A DNA stretch of 64,000 nucleotides from Deltaproteobacteria bacterium (lineage in GTDB: Bacteria > Desulfobacterota > Dissulfuribacteria > Dissulfuribacterales > QOAL01): NCBI GenBank assembly GCA_026995935.1, contig JALWNK010000062.1, forward strand, positions 23,916-87,915. The letters are read 5' to 3'. Below the pieces are notes generated by a model. That model was not told where the DNA came from, did not search any database, and worked only from the letters and a program-made list of their open reading frames with translations. A program made the position numbers and the translations under genes. Within the stretch, counting starts at the first letter, position 1. Each line of letters opens with the position of its first letter. Shown piece after piece: positions 8,621-18,820 of the stretch.

Positions 8621-10756
8621 TCACATGAAGTTTATTGGATCAACATCAATTTCAAGGCGTACGCCTCCAGGTAACAGGCTTTGGGAAGCCTTGTCAACTG
8701 CGGCGGTAAGGTTGCGTATTTGGGAAAGTTTTCCCTTTAGGAGAAGCTGGTACCTGTATCGCGATTTGATCCGTCCCTTGGGGCACGGAACCGGACCCAG
8801 GATGGAGAAGCTTGAACCGCTTCCTGAAAGGCCCTTGAGAAATTTCAAGGTTTTTTCAGCAGCCAGTTCTACGTTGCTTTTCTTTCTGCCGCTGAACTTG
8901 AGGTTTATGAGCCTTGAAAATGGGGGATATCCAAGTTTCTCCCTGAGTTCCACTTCCCTTAAATAAAATCCTTCAAAGTCGTGGGTTGCTGCCTTTTGGA
9001 TGCTGTAATGGCTGGGCATATAGGTCTGGATAAGGACCCTGCCAGGCTTTTTTGCCCTTCCGGCCCTTCCTGCCACCTGGGAAAGGATATGGAAGGTGCG
9101 CTCTGAAGCATTAAATTCCGGCACGTTCAAGGACATGTCTGCCCATATTACACCTACAAGGGTAAGGTTTGGAAAGTCGTGCCCCTTGGTGACCATCTGG
9201 GTGCCTACAAGACAGTCTATCCTTCCGCTTCTAAAGGCCCTAAGCACCCCCTCCATTTTCTTTCTGCTTGTTAGGGTATCCCGGTCCATGCGCGCAACCG
9301 TTATTCCTGCAAAGGCCTGAACCAGGTCTTCTGCAACCTTTTCCGTGCCAAAGCCAGAGGTCTTAACGGTGGGGTTTTTGCATTTTGGGCACACGGGAAG
9401 TGCAGGAAGTGCCTTTCCGCAGTAGTGGCAGGCCAAAAGCCCTGGGCCTGCTCTCCCGCTGTCTTCCTCTACCTTTTTTCTGAAAACGGCCCTGTTCCGT
9501 CTGTGCCAGGTGAGGATAACGTCACATTCGTCGCACTTAAACACATATCCGCAGGCCGGGCAGAAGACGTAGGTTGCAAGGCCGCGCCTGTTCAAAAATA
9601 AAAGTACCTGTTCACCCCTTGAAAGGGTCTCCTCCACTGCGTTTCTAAGCTCCTGGCTAAGCCACTTTGGCTCATCCCTTTCCTTCTTATTGGCAGCAGG
9701 GCCTTTTCCTTTCCGGCCTCTTCTGTCAACGATCTCCACTGCCGGAAGAACAGCCCCGGAGGGCCTTTGGGTAAGCTCAAGTAGCCTGTATCGGCCGCTT
9801 TTTGCATTAAAAAAACTTGCAACCGAAGGGGTGCCAGAGCCAAGGACAACAGTTGCACCTTCCATCTTTGCCCTCATCACTGCAAGGTCCCTGGCGTTGT
9901 AGCGAAACCGCTCCTCCTGTTTGTAGGATGGATCATGCTCCTCGTCCACCACGATGAGTCCAAGGTCGTTAATGGGGCAAAAGATGGCAGATCGTGTGCC
10001 AAGGGCCACCTTGCATTTGCCCATTCTTAGCCTCCACCACTGATCTCTGCGCTGTGCAGGGGTAAGGCCGCTGTGAAGGATTGCAACATTTTCTCCAAAG
10101 GCCTTTGTAAACCGGGAGGCAAGCTGGGCAGTCATGGCAATCTCAGGGACCATCACAAGGCAGCCTCTACCTTCCTTAAGGGCGCTTTTGCATGCCTCTA
10201 TGTAAACGGCAGTCTTTCCGCTGCCTGTGACCCCAAAAAGTAAAATGGGTGAAAACGCCCTGGAAGAGATATCCTTGGAGATTACAGAAATTGCCCTGTC
10301 CTGCTCTGGAGTAAACCTGGTTATCCTGGCCTCTTCCCAAGCAAGAAGCTCAAGCCTTGACCTTCCAGGCCCTGCCTTGGCCCTGGCGATCCTTTTTGCA
10401 CCCTTTGCTCTTGCGCTTATGAGTTCGGACGGCAGGGCCTCGCCCATGGCCTGGCCAAGGGGGTAAAAATAGTAGGATGAGGCCCAGGCTATGAACCGGG
10501 TAAGTTTTTCAGTAAGTAACGGGGTTTCGTCAAGGACTTTTGCCACCTCTCTGTATCTGATGCCCTCCTTGGGGCTATCATCAATGCCCCAGGAAATACC
10601 GATTATCTGCCTGTTTTTAAGGGGAAGAAGAAGCCTGGTGCCCCGTTTCGGAGGCTCCTTATCATAGGGCCAGATGTATGTAAGGGGCCCAGGCATGTGA
10701 AGAGGCAGGAGAGCCTTGATATAGGTGGTCTCTGCCTTTTGGTTTTTATCCTTCAA
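8621..10756 (-). CDS. priA: Primosomal protein N' (replication restart helicase)
   Basis: Walker A GVTGSGKTAVY, DEEH box, zinc-binding Cys clusters (CPACGYVFKCDECD..CHYCG..CPKC), QVAGRAGR. Confidence 0.97.
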   Translation of the reverse strand: MKDKNQKAETTYIKALLPLHMPGPLTYIWPYDKEPPKRGTRLLLPLKNRQIIGISWGIDDSPKEGIRYREVAKVLDETPLLTEKLTRFIAWASSYYFYPLGQAMGEALPSELISARAKGAKRIARAKAGPGRSRLELLAWEEARITRFTPEQDRAISVISKDISSRAFSPILLFGVTGSGKTAVYIEACKSALKEGRGCLVMVPEIAMTAQLASRFTKAFGENVAILHSGLTPAQRRDQWWRLRMGKCKVALGTRSAIFCPINDLGLIVVDEEHDPSYKQEERFRYNARDLAVMRAKMEGATVVLGSGTPSVASFFNAKSGRYRLLELTQRPSGAVLPAVEIVDRRGRKGKGPAANKKERDEPKWLSQELRNAVEETLSRGEQVLLFLNRRGLATYVFCPACGYVFKCDECDVILTWHRRNRAVFRKKVEEDSGRAGPGLLACHYCGKALPALPVCPKCKNPTVKTSGFGTEKVAEDLVQAFAGITVARMDRDTLTSRKKMEGVLRAFRSGRIDCLVGTQMVTKGHDFPNLTLVGVIWADMSLNVPEFNASERTFHILSQVAGRAGRAKKPGRVLIQTYMPSHYSIQKAATHDFEGFYLREVELREKLGYPPFSRLINLKFSGRKKSNVELAAEKTLKFLKGLSGSGSSFSILGPVPCPKGRIKSRYRYQLLLKGKLSQIRNLTAAVDKASQSLLPGGVRLEIDVDPINFM

Positions 10757-10758
10757 GT

Positions 10759-11631
10759 TCAGTCTAGCTGCCTTGCAATCTCCTTGAGATATTCCCTGAA
10801 CTGGCCTCCAAGCTCCGGATGGTCAAGGGCGTAGTGGACTGTGGCCTGCAAAAAGCCCAGCTTGTCTCCGGCATCGAACCTGCGTCCCTTGAATTTATAG
10901 GCGTATAGCCCCCGTTCCTTCCTCAGTATGTCAAGGGCATCTGTAAGCTGAATCTCGCCGCCAACACCTGGAAGTGTGCGAGAGAGGCAGTCATATATCT
11001 CTGGTCTCAGGATGTAACGCCCAATAACTGCAAGGCGGGAGCTGGTGGTACCGGGCTTTGGCTTTTCAACCAGTCTTTTTACCCTGTAAACGCCAGGCTC
11101 CACCTCTTCTCCCTCTGCTATGCCGTAGCGCTCCACCTCTTCCTCTGCCACCTCCTGTACGGCAACAACCGCCTCCTGGTACTTTTCAAAGACCTTGAGC
11201 ATCTGGTAGACACAGGGTTCCTCCGCCTCAACAAGGTCATCTCCGAGACAGACCACAAAGGGCTGATCTCCCACCACCTGCTCGGTTACGTGTACGGCAT
11301 GTCCCAGGCCAAGGGGCCTTTTCTGGCGCACTGAAACCACTTCTATCAGGTTTGATATCTGGCGCACCTGGTTCAAAAGGTCAAGCTTGCCCTTTTGGGC
11401 CAGGAAGGTCTCAAGCTCGAAGGAGTAGTCAAAGTGATCCTCTATGGCGGACTTTCCAGAGGCGGTGACCAGCACCACCTCCTTTATTCCAGAGGCCACC
11501 ACTTCCTCTACTATGTACTGTATGGTTGGCCTGTCCACCACGGTAAGCATTTCCTTGGGAATGACCTTTGTTGCAGGAAGAAACCTGGTTCCAAGGCCTG
11601 CAACGGGAATTACTGCCTTCTTTGGGAGCAT
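10759..11631 (-). CDS. galU: UTP-glucose-1-phosphate uridylyltransferase
   Basis: KAVIPVAGLGTRFLPATKVIPKEMLTVVDRPTIQYIVEE is diagnostic of GalU. Confidence 0.96.
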   Translation of the reverse strand: MLPKKAVIPVAGLGTRFLPATKVIPKEMLTVVDRPTIQYIVEEVVASGIKEVVLVTASGKSAIEDHFDYSFELETFLAQKGKLDLLNQVRQISNLIEVVSVRQKRPLGLGHAVHVTEQVVGDQPFVVCLGDDLVEAEEPCVYQMLKVFEKYQEAVVAVQEVAEEEVERYGIAEGEEVEPGVYRVKRLVEKPKPGTTSSRLAVIGRYILRPEIYDCLSRTLPGVGGEIQLTDALDILRKERGLYAYKFKGRRFDAGDKLGFLQATVHYALDHPELGGQFREYLKEIARQLD

Positions 11632-11646
11632 GAGACCTCCTTTCTT

Positions 11647-13548
11647 CTAGTCTTCCAGGGTGGAAGTGTCTCCAAGTTCAAGCCCAAGCTCCTGGGCCTT
11701 GAGCAGCCTTCTCATTATCTTGCCTGACCGGGTCTTTGGAAGCTTGTCCGTGAATTCCACCTCTTTGGGTGTTGCAATGGGGCCAAGCTCGTGGCGCACG
11801 TGCTGGATTATGGTCTTTTTAAGGCCTTCTGACGGGTCCTTCCCGGCCCTTAAAACTACGAAGACCTTTATGTTTTCTCCCTTAATGGGGTCGGGAAGGC
11901 CAATGGCAGCCGCCTCGGCAACGGCCGGATGGCTCACCAGGGCATTTTCCACGTCTGCAGTGCCTATCCTGTGGCCGGCAACGTTCAGCACGTCATCGGA
12001 ACGCCCAAGGACCGAGAAGTACCCCTCCTCGTCGCATACTGCCACGTCACCTGTAAAATAGGTACCAGGGATGATGTTCCATATCTCCTCGTACCTTTTC
12101 TTGTCTCCATAGATGGTCCTCATCATGTAGGGAAGAGGCTGACGAAGAATGAGGTTTCCGCCCTTTCCAGCAGGTACGGGGTTGCCCTTCTCATCAACCA
12201 CGTCTGCAACCACGCCGGGCATGGGCTTTCCGCACCTTCCAGGCTTGTTGGCCATGGAAGGCATGGTTCCAAGAATGGGGGAGGCCACCTCGGTTTGCCA
12301 GAAGTTGTCTATGCAGTGGCCGTTGTTGTTGAGTATCACCTCTTGGGCAAAGCTCCATGCCTCGGGGTTCAGGGGCTCTCCTGCACAGGCGATTATCCTG
12401 AGGGTTGAGCGGTCAAACTTTTCTATGTGCTCCTTGCCAAAACGCATGAACATCCTGAGTGCCGTTGGCGCCGTAAACATGACCGAAACACCATACTTTT
12501 GCACCTTCTCCCAGATTACACCCGGGTGTGGATAGTCTGGTGCGCCCTCCCTCATAAGCACCGTGGCCCCTGCAACCAGAGGGCCGTAGACAATATAGGA
12601 ATGGCCAACTATCCAGCCTATGTCTGACGTGGACCAGTAAACGTCCTTGTCCTTTACGTCAAAAAAGGCCCTTGTGAGATAGTAGGTGCCCACCATGAAG
12701 CCCCCATGAACGTGAACCACGCCCTTAGGCTTGCCGGTTGTGCCTGAAGTGTAGAGGATGAAGAGCGGGTCTTCAGAGTCCATTATCTCAGGCGCACAGT
12801 GGTGGCTCTGGGCTGTGAGAAGCTCCCAGAAGTCATCCTCCCATTCACTGAGCTCGATCTTTGGTTCCTGGCGCCTTAGCACTATTACGCTTTCTACGTA
12901 TTCAAGCCCCTGCAGGGCATCATCCACCACGGCCTTAAGGCGCACCACCTTTCCGCGGCGAAAGCCCACGTCTGCGCACACCACTGCCTTGGCCTTGCAG
13001 TCCTCAATGCGGGAGCGAAGGGCCCCGGCCCCCATTCCTGCATACACCACAGAGTGTATGGCCCCAATCCTTGCACATGCAAGCATGGCTATTGCCCCTT
13101 CGATGGTCAGGGGCATGTAGATGACTACCCTGTCGCCCTTTTTTACGCCCTTTGACTTGAGCCCGTTGGCAAACTGGTTGACCCTGTCCCTGAGCTGGCC
13201 GTAGGTGGCCGTCAGCTCCTCTCCCTCCTCGGAAAGCCAGATGAAGGCCACCTTGTTGCGCCTCCACGACTCGGCGTGGCGGTCAAGGGCGTTCAATGTG
13301 ATATTGGTCTTACCATCCACGAACCACCTGTGGTTTGGGATGTCTATCTCCCGAACCTTGGTCCAGGGCTCAAACCACTGGAGTTCGGATGCTATCTGTC
13401 CCCAGAAGCCCTCAGGGTCCCTGATGGAGTATGCATATACAGAGTCGTAGTCCTTTATAAAGGCCTCGTCCTTAACTCGCTGGGGTGGCTCTATCTTCTG
13501 GCTTATCTTGGTTAGTGCCTGGATCTGGGAATCAAAACCGGTTGACAC
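11647..13548 (-). CDS. acs: Acetyl-CoA synthetase (AMP-forming)
   Basis: YTSGTTGKPKGVVH, DVYWSTSDIGWIVGHSYIVYGPL, C-terminal KTRSGKIMRRLL lysine motif. Confidence 0.95.
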   Translation of the reverse strand: MSTGFDSQIQALTKISQKIEPPQRVKDEAFIKDYDSVYAYSIRDPEGFWGQIASELQWFEPWTKVREIDIPNHRWFVDGKTNITLNALDRHAESWRRNKVAFIWLSEEGEELTATYGQLRDRVNQFANGLKSKGVKKGDRVVIYMPLTIEGAIAMLACARIGAIHSVVYAGMGAGALRSRIEDCKAKAVVCADVGFRRGKVVRLKAVVDDALQGLEYVESVIVLRRQEPKIELSEWEDDFWELLTAQSHHCAPEIMDSEDPLFILYTSGTTGKPKGVVHVHGGFMVGTYYLTRAFFDVKDKDVYWSTSDIGWIVGHSYIVYGPLVAGATVLMREGAPDYPHPGVIWEKVQKYGVSVMFTAPTALRMFMRFGKEHIEKFDRSTLRIIACAGEPLNPEAWSFAQEVILNNNGHCIDNFWQTEVASPILGTMPSMANKPGRCGKPMPGVVADVVDEKGNPVPAGKGGNLILRQPLPYMMRTIYGDKKRYEEIWNIIPGTYFTGDVAVCDEEGYFSVLGRSDDVLNVAGHRIGTADVENALVSHPAVAEAAAIGLPDPIKGENIKVFVVLRAGKDPSEGLKKTIIQHVRHELGPIATPKEVEFTDKLPKTRSGKIMRRLLKAQELGLELGDTSTLED

Positions 13549-13738
13549 GTCCTCTTCCTCCTTTCAGAATGTGCGTGATAGACTGGTACTGAAAATCAAC
13601 AAAAGTTTATTACCAAGAAAGGCCCAATACAAGCATTTTAGCCTCTTTTGATCTCCTATGCCAAATATATTGCCTTGACTTTTCCCCAATAAGTCGCACT
13701 ATTATGGTCGTTTAAACCGAAACATCAGGAGAGATTAT

Positions 13739-14572
13739 ATGTCTGAAAGCAAGTGCAGCAGTTGCAACGTGGAAGGGTGCAAATCCAGGGGTAATCCTGA
13801 GGCAGAAAAGGTCTGTCTGGACCATATCAAGAACAAGCTGGTAATCCTTTCTGGTAAGGGAGGAGTTGGAAAGAGCACCGTTGCCGCAAACCTGGCCATC
13901 GCCCTGGCAGAAAAAGGCAAGAAGGTTGGGCTTCTGGATGTGGATGTCCACGGCCCGAGTATTCCAAGGATCATGGGTCTTAAGGGCCAGAAGGCAAAGC
14001 TCAAGCCTCCCTGGCTGATACCGGTAAAATGGAGCGAGAACCTCAAGGTTATCTCACTGGGCTTTCTTCTTCCAGACGACAACGAGGCCGTGATATGGAG
14101 GGGGCCTGTCAAGGGCAGCCTCATCAAGCAGTTCATTGAAGAGGTTGCATGGGGAAACCTGGATTATCTTGTGGTTGACTGCCCTCCAGGCACAGGTGAT
14201 GAGCCCCTTTCCGTGCTCCAGATACTGGGGGAGGACGCCAAGGCGGTTATTGTGACCACGCCCCAGGCCGTCTCCATTGACGATGTCAGAAGGTCTATAA
14301 CCTTTTGCAACAAGGTGGGTAATCCCGTTGCAGGCATCATAGAAAACATGAGTGGTTTCGTGTGTCCAAAGTGCTCTGAAACCGTGGATATCTTTGGAAG
14401 CGGAACCGGAGAGAAGCTCGCCCGCGAAACAGGCATACCCTACCTCGGTGCCATTCCCTTGAGCAAGGATATAGCCCAGTCTGGGGACGTGGGAAAGGCC
14501 CTTAGTGAGCTCCCAGAGGATCATCCTGTCAAAAAGGAGCTAGGCAAGATAGTGGAAAGGCTTCTTTCCTGA
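13739..14572 (+). CDS. mrp: Mrp/NBP35 (ApbC) family Fe-S carrier P-loop ATPase
   Basis: GKGGVGKSTVAANLA deviant Walker A, VVDCPPGTGDEPLSV, CPKC motif. Confidence 0.93.
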   Translation: MSESKCSSCNVEGCKSRGNPEAEKVCLDHIKNKLVILSGKGGVGKSTVAANLAIALAEKGKKVGLLDVDVHGPSIPRIMGLKGQKAKLKPPWLIPVKWSENLKVISLGFLLPDDNEAVIWRGPVKGSLIKQFIEEVAWGNLDYLVVDCPPGTGDEPLSVLQILGEDAKAVIVTTPQAVSIDDVRRSITFCNKVGNPVAGIIENMSGFVCPKCSETVDIFGSGTGEKLARETGIPYLGAIPLSKDIAQSGDVGKALSELPEDHPVKKELGKIVERLLS

Positions 14573-14594
14573 GTTTTCCAGGGAGGTTTTTGAA

Positions 14595-15341
14595 ATAAGG
14601 CTCCAGAAATTCCTTGCCCATGCAGGGGTCTGTTCCCGCAGAAAGGCAGAGCAGTACATCAGGGAAGGCAGGGTCGCTGTGGATGGCAAGGTGGTTACAG
14701 AACTTGGGACTAGGATTGACCCTGAAAAAAACCAGGTAACCTTTGATGGCCATCCGGTTGCCCTTTCAGAAGGGCATACCTATCTCATGCTCAATAAGCC
14801 CCCAGGTTTCTTGACCACCCTTTCCGACCCATACGGACGTCCAACCATCAAAGACCTGATCAAAGGCCAGGTAAGAAAGAGGGTGTATCCAGTGGGAAGG
14901 CTTGACAGGGACAGCCAGGGGCTCCTTCTTCTTACTGACGACGGTGAGCTGTCCCACAGGCTTCTTCATCCAAGATACAAGGTATCCAAGAAGTACATGG
15001 TAACCGTGCAGGGGCACCCTTCAAGGGATGTGATCAAAAGGATGGAAAAGGGCGTGGAGATCGCTCCCGGCCAGGTTACCCAGCCCTGCAAGGTCAGGCA
15101 GGTGGGAAAGAGGAAGAGGCAGGCCATTTTTGAAATTGTCTTAAAGGAGGGAAGGAAGAGGCAGATAAGGTACATGTTCAGGGCCATGGGATACCGGGTG
15201 GATCGGCTCGTAAGGACGGAAATGGGTCCACTCAGGCTTGGCGATCTTGAAAGTGGAAGGGTAAGGAGCCTTACGCCACAGGAGGTGTCTGCCCTTAGAC
15301 AGGCCGCAGGTCTGGATAGTGAAAAAGCGTTAGCCACTTGA
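14595..15341 (+). CDS. 16S/23S rRNA pseudouridine synthase (RsuA/RluB family)
   Basis: Continuous S4 domain upstream of the tool start (RLQKFLAHAGVCSRRKAEQYIREGRVAVDGKVV) and VGRLDRDSQGLLLLTDDGEL catalytic motif. Likely start ATA 14595 with AGGGAGG upstream. Confidence 0.85.
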   Translation: MRLQKFLAHAGVCSRRKAEQYIREGRVAVDGKVVTELGTRIDPEKNQVTFDGHPVALSEGHTYLMLNKPPGFLTTLSDPYGRPTIKDLIKGQVRKRVYPVGRLDRDSQGLLLLTDDGELSHRLLHPRYKVSKKYMVTVQGHPSRDVIKRMEKGVEIAPGQVTQPCKVRQVGKRKRQAIFEIVLKEGRKRQIRYMFRAMGYRVDRLVRTEMGPLRLGDLESGRVRSLTPQEVSALRQAAGLDSEKALAT

Positions 15342-15461
15342 GTTACAGTCATTTGATGCAAAAAAATCTTCTCTACAGCCTCCAGACGTAGTATAAAAAA
15401 GGTTTATTTTTGGGCTTTCAGGGTGTTTTTTCTGCCAAGGCAGGCCTGTTTTTCATAAATA

Positions 15462-15473
15462 ATTTGATCAAAT
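15462..15473. promoter_or_regulatory. 12-bp perfect palindrome upstream of the ATP-grasp operon
   Basis: ATTTGATCAAAT, followed by another TTTGAT half-site (AATTTGATTAT). Confidence 0.35.
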
Positions 15474-15500
15474 GAATTTGATTATGTTTTGGGACTCAGC

Positions 15501-16397
15501 ATGACAAAAAAGACGATACTAGGGATCTTTCGGGAAAGGTCCCATTCGCCCCAAAGGGAGTTTGACGACGAGGCCATACTCAAGGAGACGGCAAGGGGGC
15601 TTTGTTCCAGGCTCGGCCTTGAAATCCCCCTTCTTCATCCAGAGGAATTTCTTGAAACGGGCCTTGACGTCAAACCCGACCTCATCTTTTTCATGTGCGA
15701 GGAAGAGCCGTGCCTTAACAAACTGAGACATATACAGGAAACCATGGGATGCACCCTCGTTAACACGGTTAGGGCCGTGGAGAATACCTTCCGGCAAAGA
15801 ATGCTCGAGATACTCTCCAAAGAGGATTTTTTCCCAGAAAGTCAGATAGTTTGCACCATGGATGCGGCCCTGGAAGATATTTATGGGGAAGTCTGGATAA
15901 AGCGAGGAGACTTTCATGCCATAGAGGAAGATGACGTGATATTTGCCAGGGATAAGGATCATGTGAGGACGGCCCTTGAGAGATTTTCAGGCCGCGGCAT
16001 AAAAAATGTGGTTATTCAAAAGCACGTTCCCGGGGACATTATCAAGTTTTATTCGGTAACTGGCGTTGAGGATGACAGAGAGTACTGGTTTAAGTGGTTC
16101 TATCACAAGGATCAGGACCTTAAAGGTTATGAGTTTTCAAAGGATGAGCTTCGAAACAAGTGCCTAAGGGCGGGAAGGCTCATGGAGCTTGAAATCTATG
16201 GCGGCGATGCCATCGTCCGTCCCGATGGCAGGATATACGTGATTGATGTTAACGCATGGCCAAGCTTCGCCCTTTTCAGGAAGGAGGCTGCCGAGGCCAT
16301 TTGCTCTCTTATAGAAGACAGGCTTTTTGCCAGAGGCAGCGCCTTTTCACAGGAGAGGGCCAGCCAGGAGGCGGGTGTCTTCAGCCCTACACCATGA
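15501..16397 (+). CDS. ATP-grasp domain protein
   Basis: ATP-grasp-like layout: VWIKRGDFHAIEEDDV..VVIQKHVPGDIIKFYSV..IYVIDVNAWPSF. ATG at 15501 preferred. Confidence 0.75.
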   Translation: MTKKTILGIFRERSHSPQREFDDEAILKETARGLCSRLGLEIPLLHPEEFLETGLDVKPDLIFFMCEEEPCLNKLRHIQETMGCTLVNTVRAVENTFRQRMLEILSKEDFFPESQIVCTMDAALEDIYGEVWIKRGDFHAIEEDDVIFARDKDHVRTALERFSGRGIKNVVIQKHVPGDIIKFYSVTGVEDDREYWFKWFYHKDQDLKGYEFSKDELRNKCLRAGRLMELEIYGGDAIVRPDGRIYVIDVNAWPSFALFRKEAAEAICSLIEDRLFARGSAFSQERASQEAGVFSPTP

Positions 16398-16416
16398 GTG
16401 AAAGGAGATCTGGACA

Positions 16417-17745
16417 GTGTCCTTAGATTTTAGTCAGTTCAGGGTTCCTGGGCCAATTTCCAAGGAGCTTTTTGAAAAGGAGTCTCGTTACATGGCCTCA
16501 GGTCTCCAGTCAATTGGCCTTTTTTCCAGGATCGTTGTTAAGCAGGCAAAGGGTGTATGGGTGGAGGATGTGGACGGAAACAGGTACATAGACTTTACTG
16601 CAGGCATAGGTGTGGGAAGTCTTGGCCATGCACATCCCCACTATGTAAAGGTCCTGTGTGATCAGGTGGCAAGGGCAAATTTTGGAAGCTTTTCAAGCGA
16701 AAACAGGGTGGAATTTTTGAGCCTTCTAGCATCCATCACCCCAGAGGGCCTTGATGCTGCGCAGATGTATTCAGGGGGGGCCGAGGCGGTTGAGGCCGCC
16801 CTGAGGCTTGCCAAGTCTGTTACCCATAAGTACGAGTTTTGTGCCTTCTGGGGAGGTTTTCACGGAAAGACAGGGGGCGTCCTGGGCCTCCTTGGGGACA
16901 CAAGTTTCAAGAGGGGGCTTGGCCCCATGATGCCGGGGCTCTACCTTCCGGGCCCATACGCCTACTGTTACAGGTGCAGCCTTGGCCTGAAGTATCCCGA
17001 GTGCGGCTTCGGCTGCCTCGAATTTTTCCGTGAGGGCATTCGGAGGCAGACCTGCCAAAACATTGCGGCCATACTGGTTGAGCCAATCCAGGGTACTGCT
17101 GGTAACGTGGTTCCTCCGCCAGGTTTTATAGAGGCGGTTTCAGAGCTTGCCAGGGAGTTTGACGCCCTTTTGATAGCAGACGAGATGATAACTGGTTTTG
17201 GACGTACAGGAAGGATGTGGGGAGTGGAACGGGATGGAATCATTCCAGACGTTATGACCCTAGGAAAGGGAATTGGAAGCGGCTTTCCCCTAAGTGTGCT
17301 TGTAAGCTCCATGGAGATGGCAAGAGCAAAGCCCTTTGGAAATCCAAGTGGCAGTTCATCCTCCTACGGCGGAAACCCCATGGCTGCTGCAGCAGGAAGG
17401 GCCGTCATCGAGGTGATTTTAAAAGAAAATCTTGTTGAAAATGCAAGACGCATCGGGGCCCTAATGAAGAAGAGGCTTCTTGAGCTTAAGGAGGAAAGCC
17501 CCTATGTGGGAGACGTTCGCGGAGAAGGTCTCATGATAGGTGTTGAGCTTGTGGCGGACAAAAGGACAAAGGAGCCCCTTTCAAAGGAAAAGACCAGGAG
17601 GCTCTTTCACGATTGCCTTGACCGGGGGCTGATATCCATGTGTTACACCCACAACATAAGGATAAATCCGCCCCTAATCATTAACGAAGACGAGGCCATG
17701 GAAGGGTGTGAAATCCTGAAAGATGCCCTCAAATCCCTGGAGTAA
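16417..17745 (+). CDS. Class III PLP-dependent aminotransferase
   Basis: GTG start. VWVEDVDGNRYIDFTAGIGVGSLGHAHP, LLIADEMITGFGRTGRMWGVE, TLGKGIGSGFPLS (PLP Lys). Confidence 0.93.
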   Translation: MSLDFSQFRVPGPISKELFEKESRYMASGLQSIGLFSRIVVKQAKGVWVEDVDGNRYIDFTAGIGVGSLGHAHPHYVKVLCDQVARANFGSFSSENRVEFLSLLASITPEGLDAAQMYSGGAEAVEAALRLAKSVTHKYEFCAFWGGFHGKTGGVLGLLGDTSFKRGLGPMMPGLYLPGPYAYCYRCSLGLKYPECGFGCLEFFREGIRRQTCQNIAAILVEPIQGTAGNVVPPPGFIEAVSELAREFDALLIADEMITGFGRTGRMWGVERDGIIPDVMTLGKGIGSGFPLSVLVSSMEMARAKPFGNPSGSSSSYGGNPMAAAAGRAVIEVILKENLVENARRIGALMKKRLLELKEESPYVGDVRGEGLMIGVELVADKRTKEPLSKEKTRRLFHDCLDRGLISMCYTHNIRINPPLIINEDEAMEGCEILKDALKSLE

Positions 17746-17773
17746 AGGTTTAAGCCAAATTCATATTGGTTTT

Positions 17774-18814
17774 ATGGTCTTAAAAGGTGCAATAATAGGT
17801 TTTGGCCACATTGCGGCAAACGGCCATGTTCCTGCATACAAAAACTGCAGTGACGTGGAAATTTGTGCCGTCTGTGACAGCTGTGTTGAGAGACGCTCAA
17901 TAAATGACAGGCTTTTAAATGGCAGCAGGTTCTACACCTCTATTCAAGAGCTATTTGAAAAGGAATCCATTGATTTCGTTGATGTTGCCACTCCCCCTGC
18001 CATGCACTCTGGTTTTATCCTGGAGGCCCTTTCACGGAAAAAGCATGTACTTTGTGAAAAGCCATTGGTTCTTGGCTCAAAAGAGCTTGTTCAGATTCGG
18101 GAAAAGATAGAGGAAAGCCATTGCCAGGTGGTTACCGTGCATAACTGGCGATATTCCCCAATCATGCAGGAGATATCCCGTGTGGTAAGGGGAGGGAGGC
18201 TTGGGGAACCCCTTGAGGTAGAGTATCTGGTTACCAGGGTGAAACCATCCATTGCCGTATCGGAAGGGGATGATGAAAACAACTGGAGGCTTGACCCTAA
18301 GGTTGCAGGTGGAGGAATCCTGGTTGATCATGGCTGGCATGCCTTTTACCTGGTGAACGAATGGGTTGGAGAGGAGCCGGTTGCCCTTGAGTGCAGGCTG
18401 GAGAACAGGAAATTTCACCAGATACCTGTAGAGGATACGGCAGAGGTTCTCCTTTTTTACGCTTCTGGCGCAAGGGCAAGACTCTTTTTTACCTGGGCCG
18501 GAAAGAGGCGGGAAAATGTGGTGAAGATTCGGGGAGAGCTTGGAAGCCTTATCTGCCCGGACAGGAGCATACAGGTAGAAAACGGCTCAGGTTCATACTC
18601 TGTAAAATTTGAAGAGGCCCTGTCCGAAGGGTCCCACCATCCAGAATGGTATTCAGGTGTGCTTGAAGAGTTCCTGAGGGAGGTCAGGCAAGAATCCTTT
18701 GCAGGACGAAACTTCAAGGAGGCTGCCTCCTGCCTGAACATACTTGAGCACTGCAAGAAGGCCTACAAACAGGGAGGGCGCGTTGATATCCTGCCCATTT
18801 TTCAGGAAAACTAA
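17774..18814 (+). CDS. Gfo/Idh/MocA family oxidoreductase
   Basis: GAIIGFGHIAANGHVPAYKNCSDVEICAVCD Rossmann start, HVLCEKPLVL motif. ATG at 17774 preferred. Confidence 0.9.
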   Translation: MVLKGAIIGFGHIAANGHVPAYKNCSDVEICAVCDSCVERRSINDRLLNGSRFYTSIQELFEKESIDFVDVATPPAMHSGFILEALSRKKHVLCEKPLVLGSKELVQIREKIEESHCQVVTVHNWRYSPIMQEISRVVRGGRLGEPLEVEYLVTRVKPSIAVSEGDDENNWRLDPKVAGGGILVDHGWHAFYLVNEWVGEEPVALECRLENRKFHQIPVEDTAEVLLFYASGARARLFFTWAGKRRENVVKIRGELGSLICPDRSIQVENGSGSYSVKFEEALSEGSHHPEWYSGVLEEFLREVRQESFAGRNFKEAASCLNILEHCKKAYKQGGRVDILPIFQEN

Positions 18815-18820
18815 GGTGAG

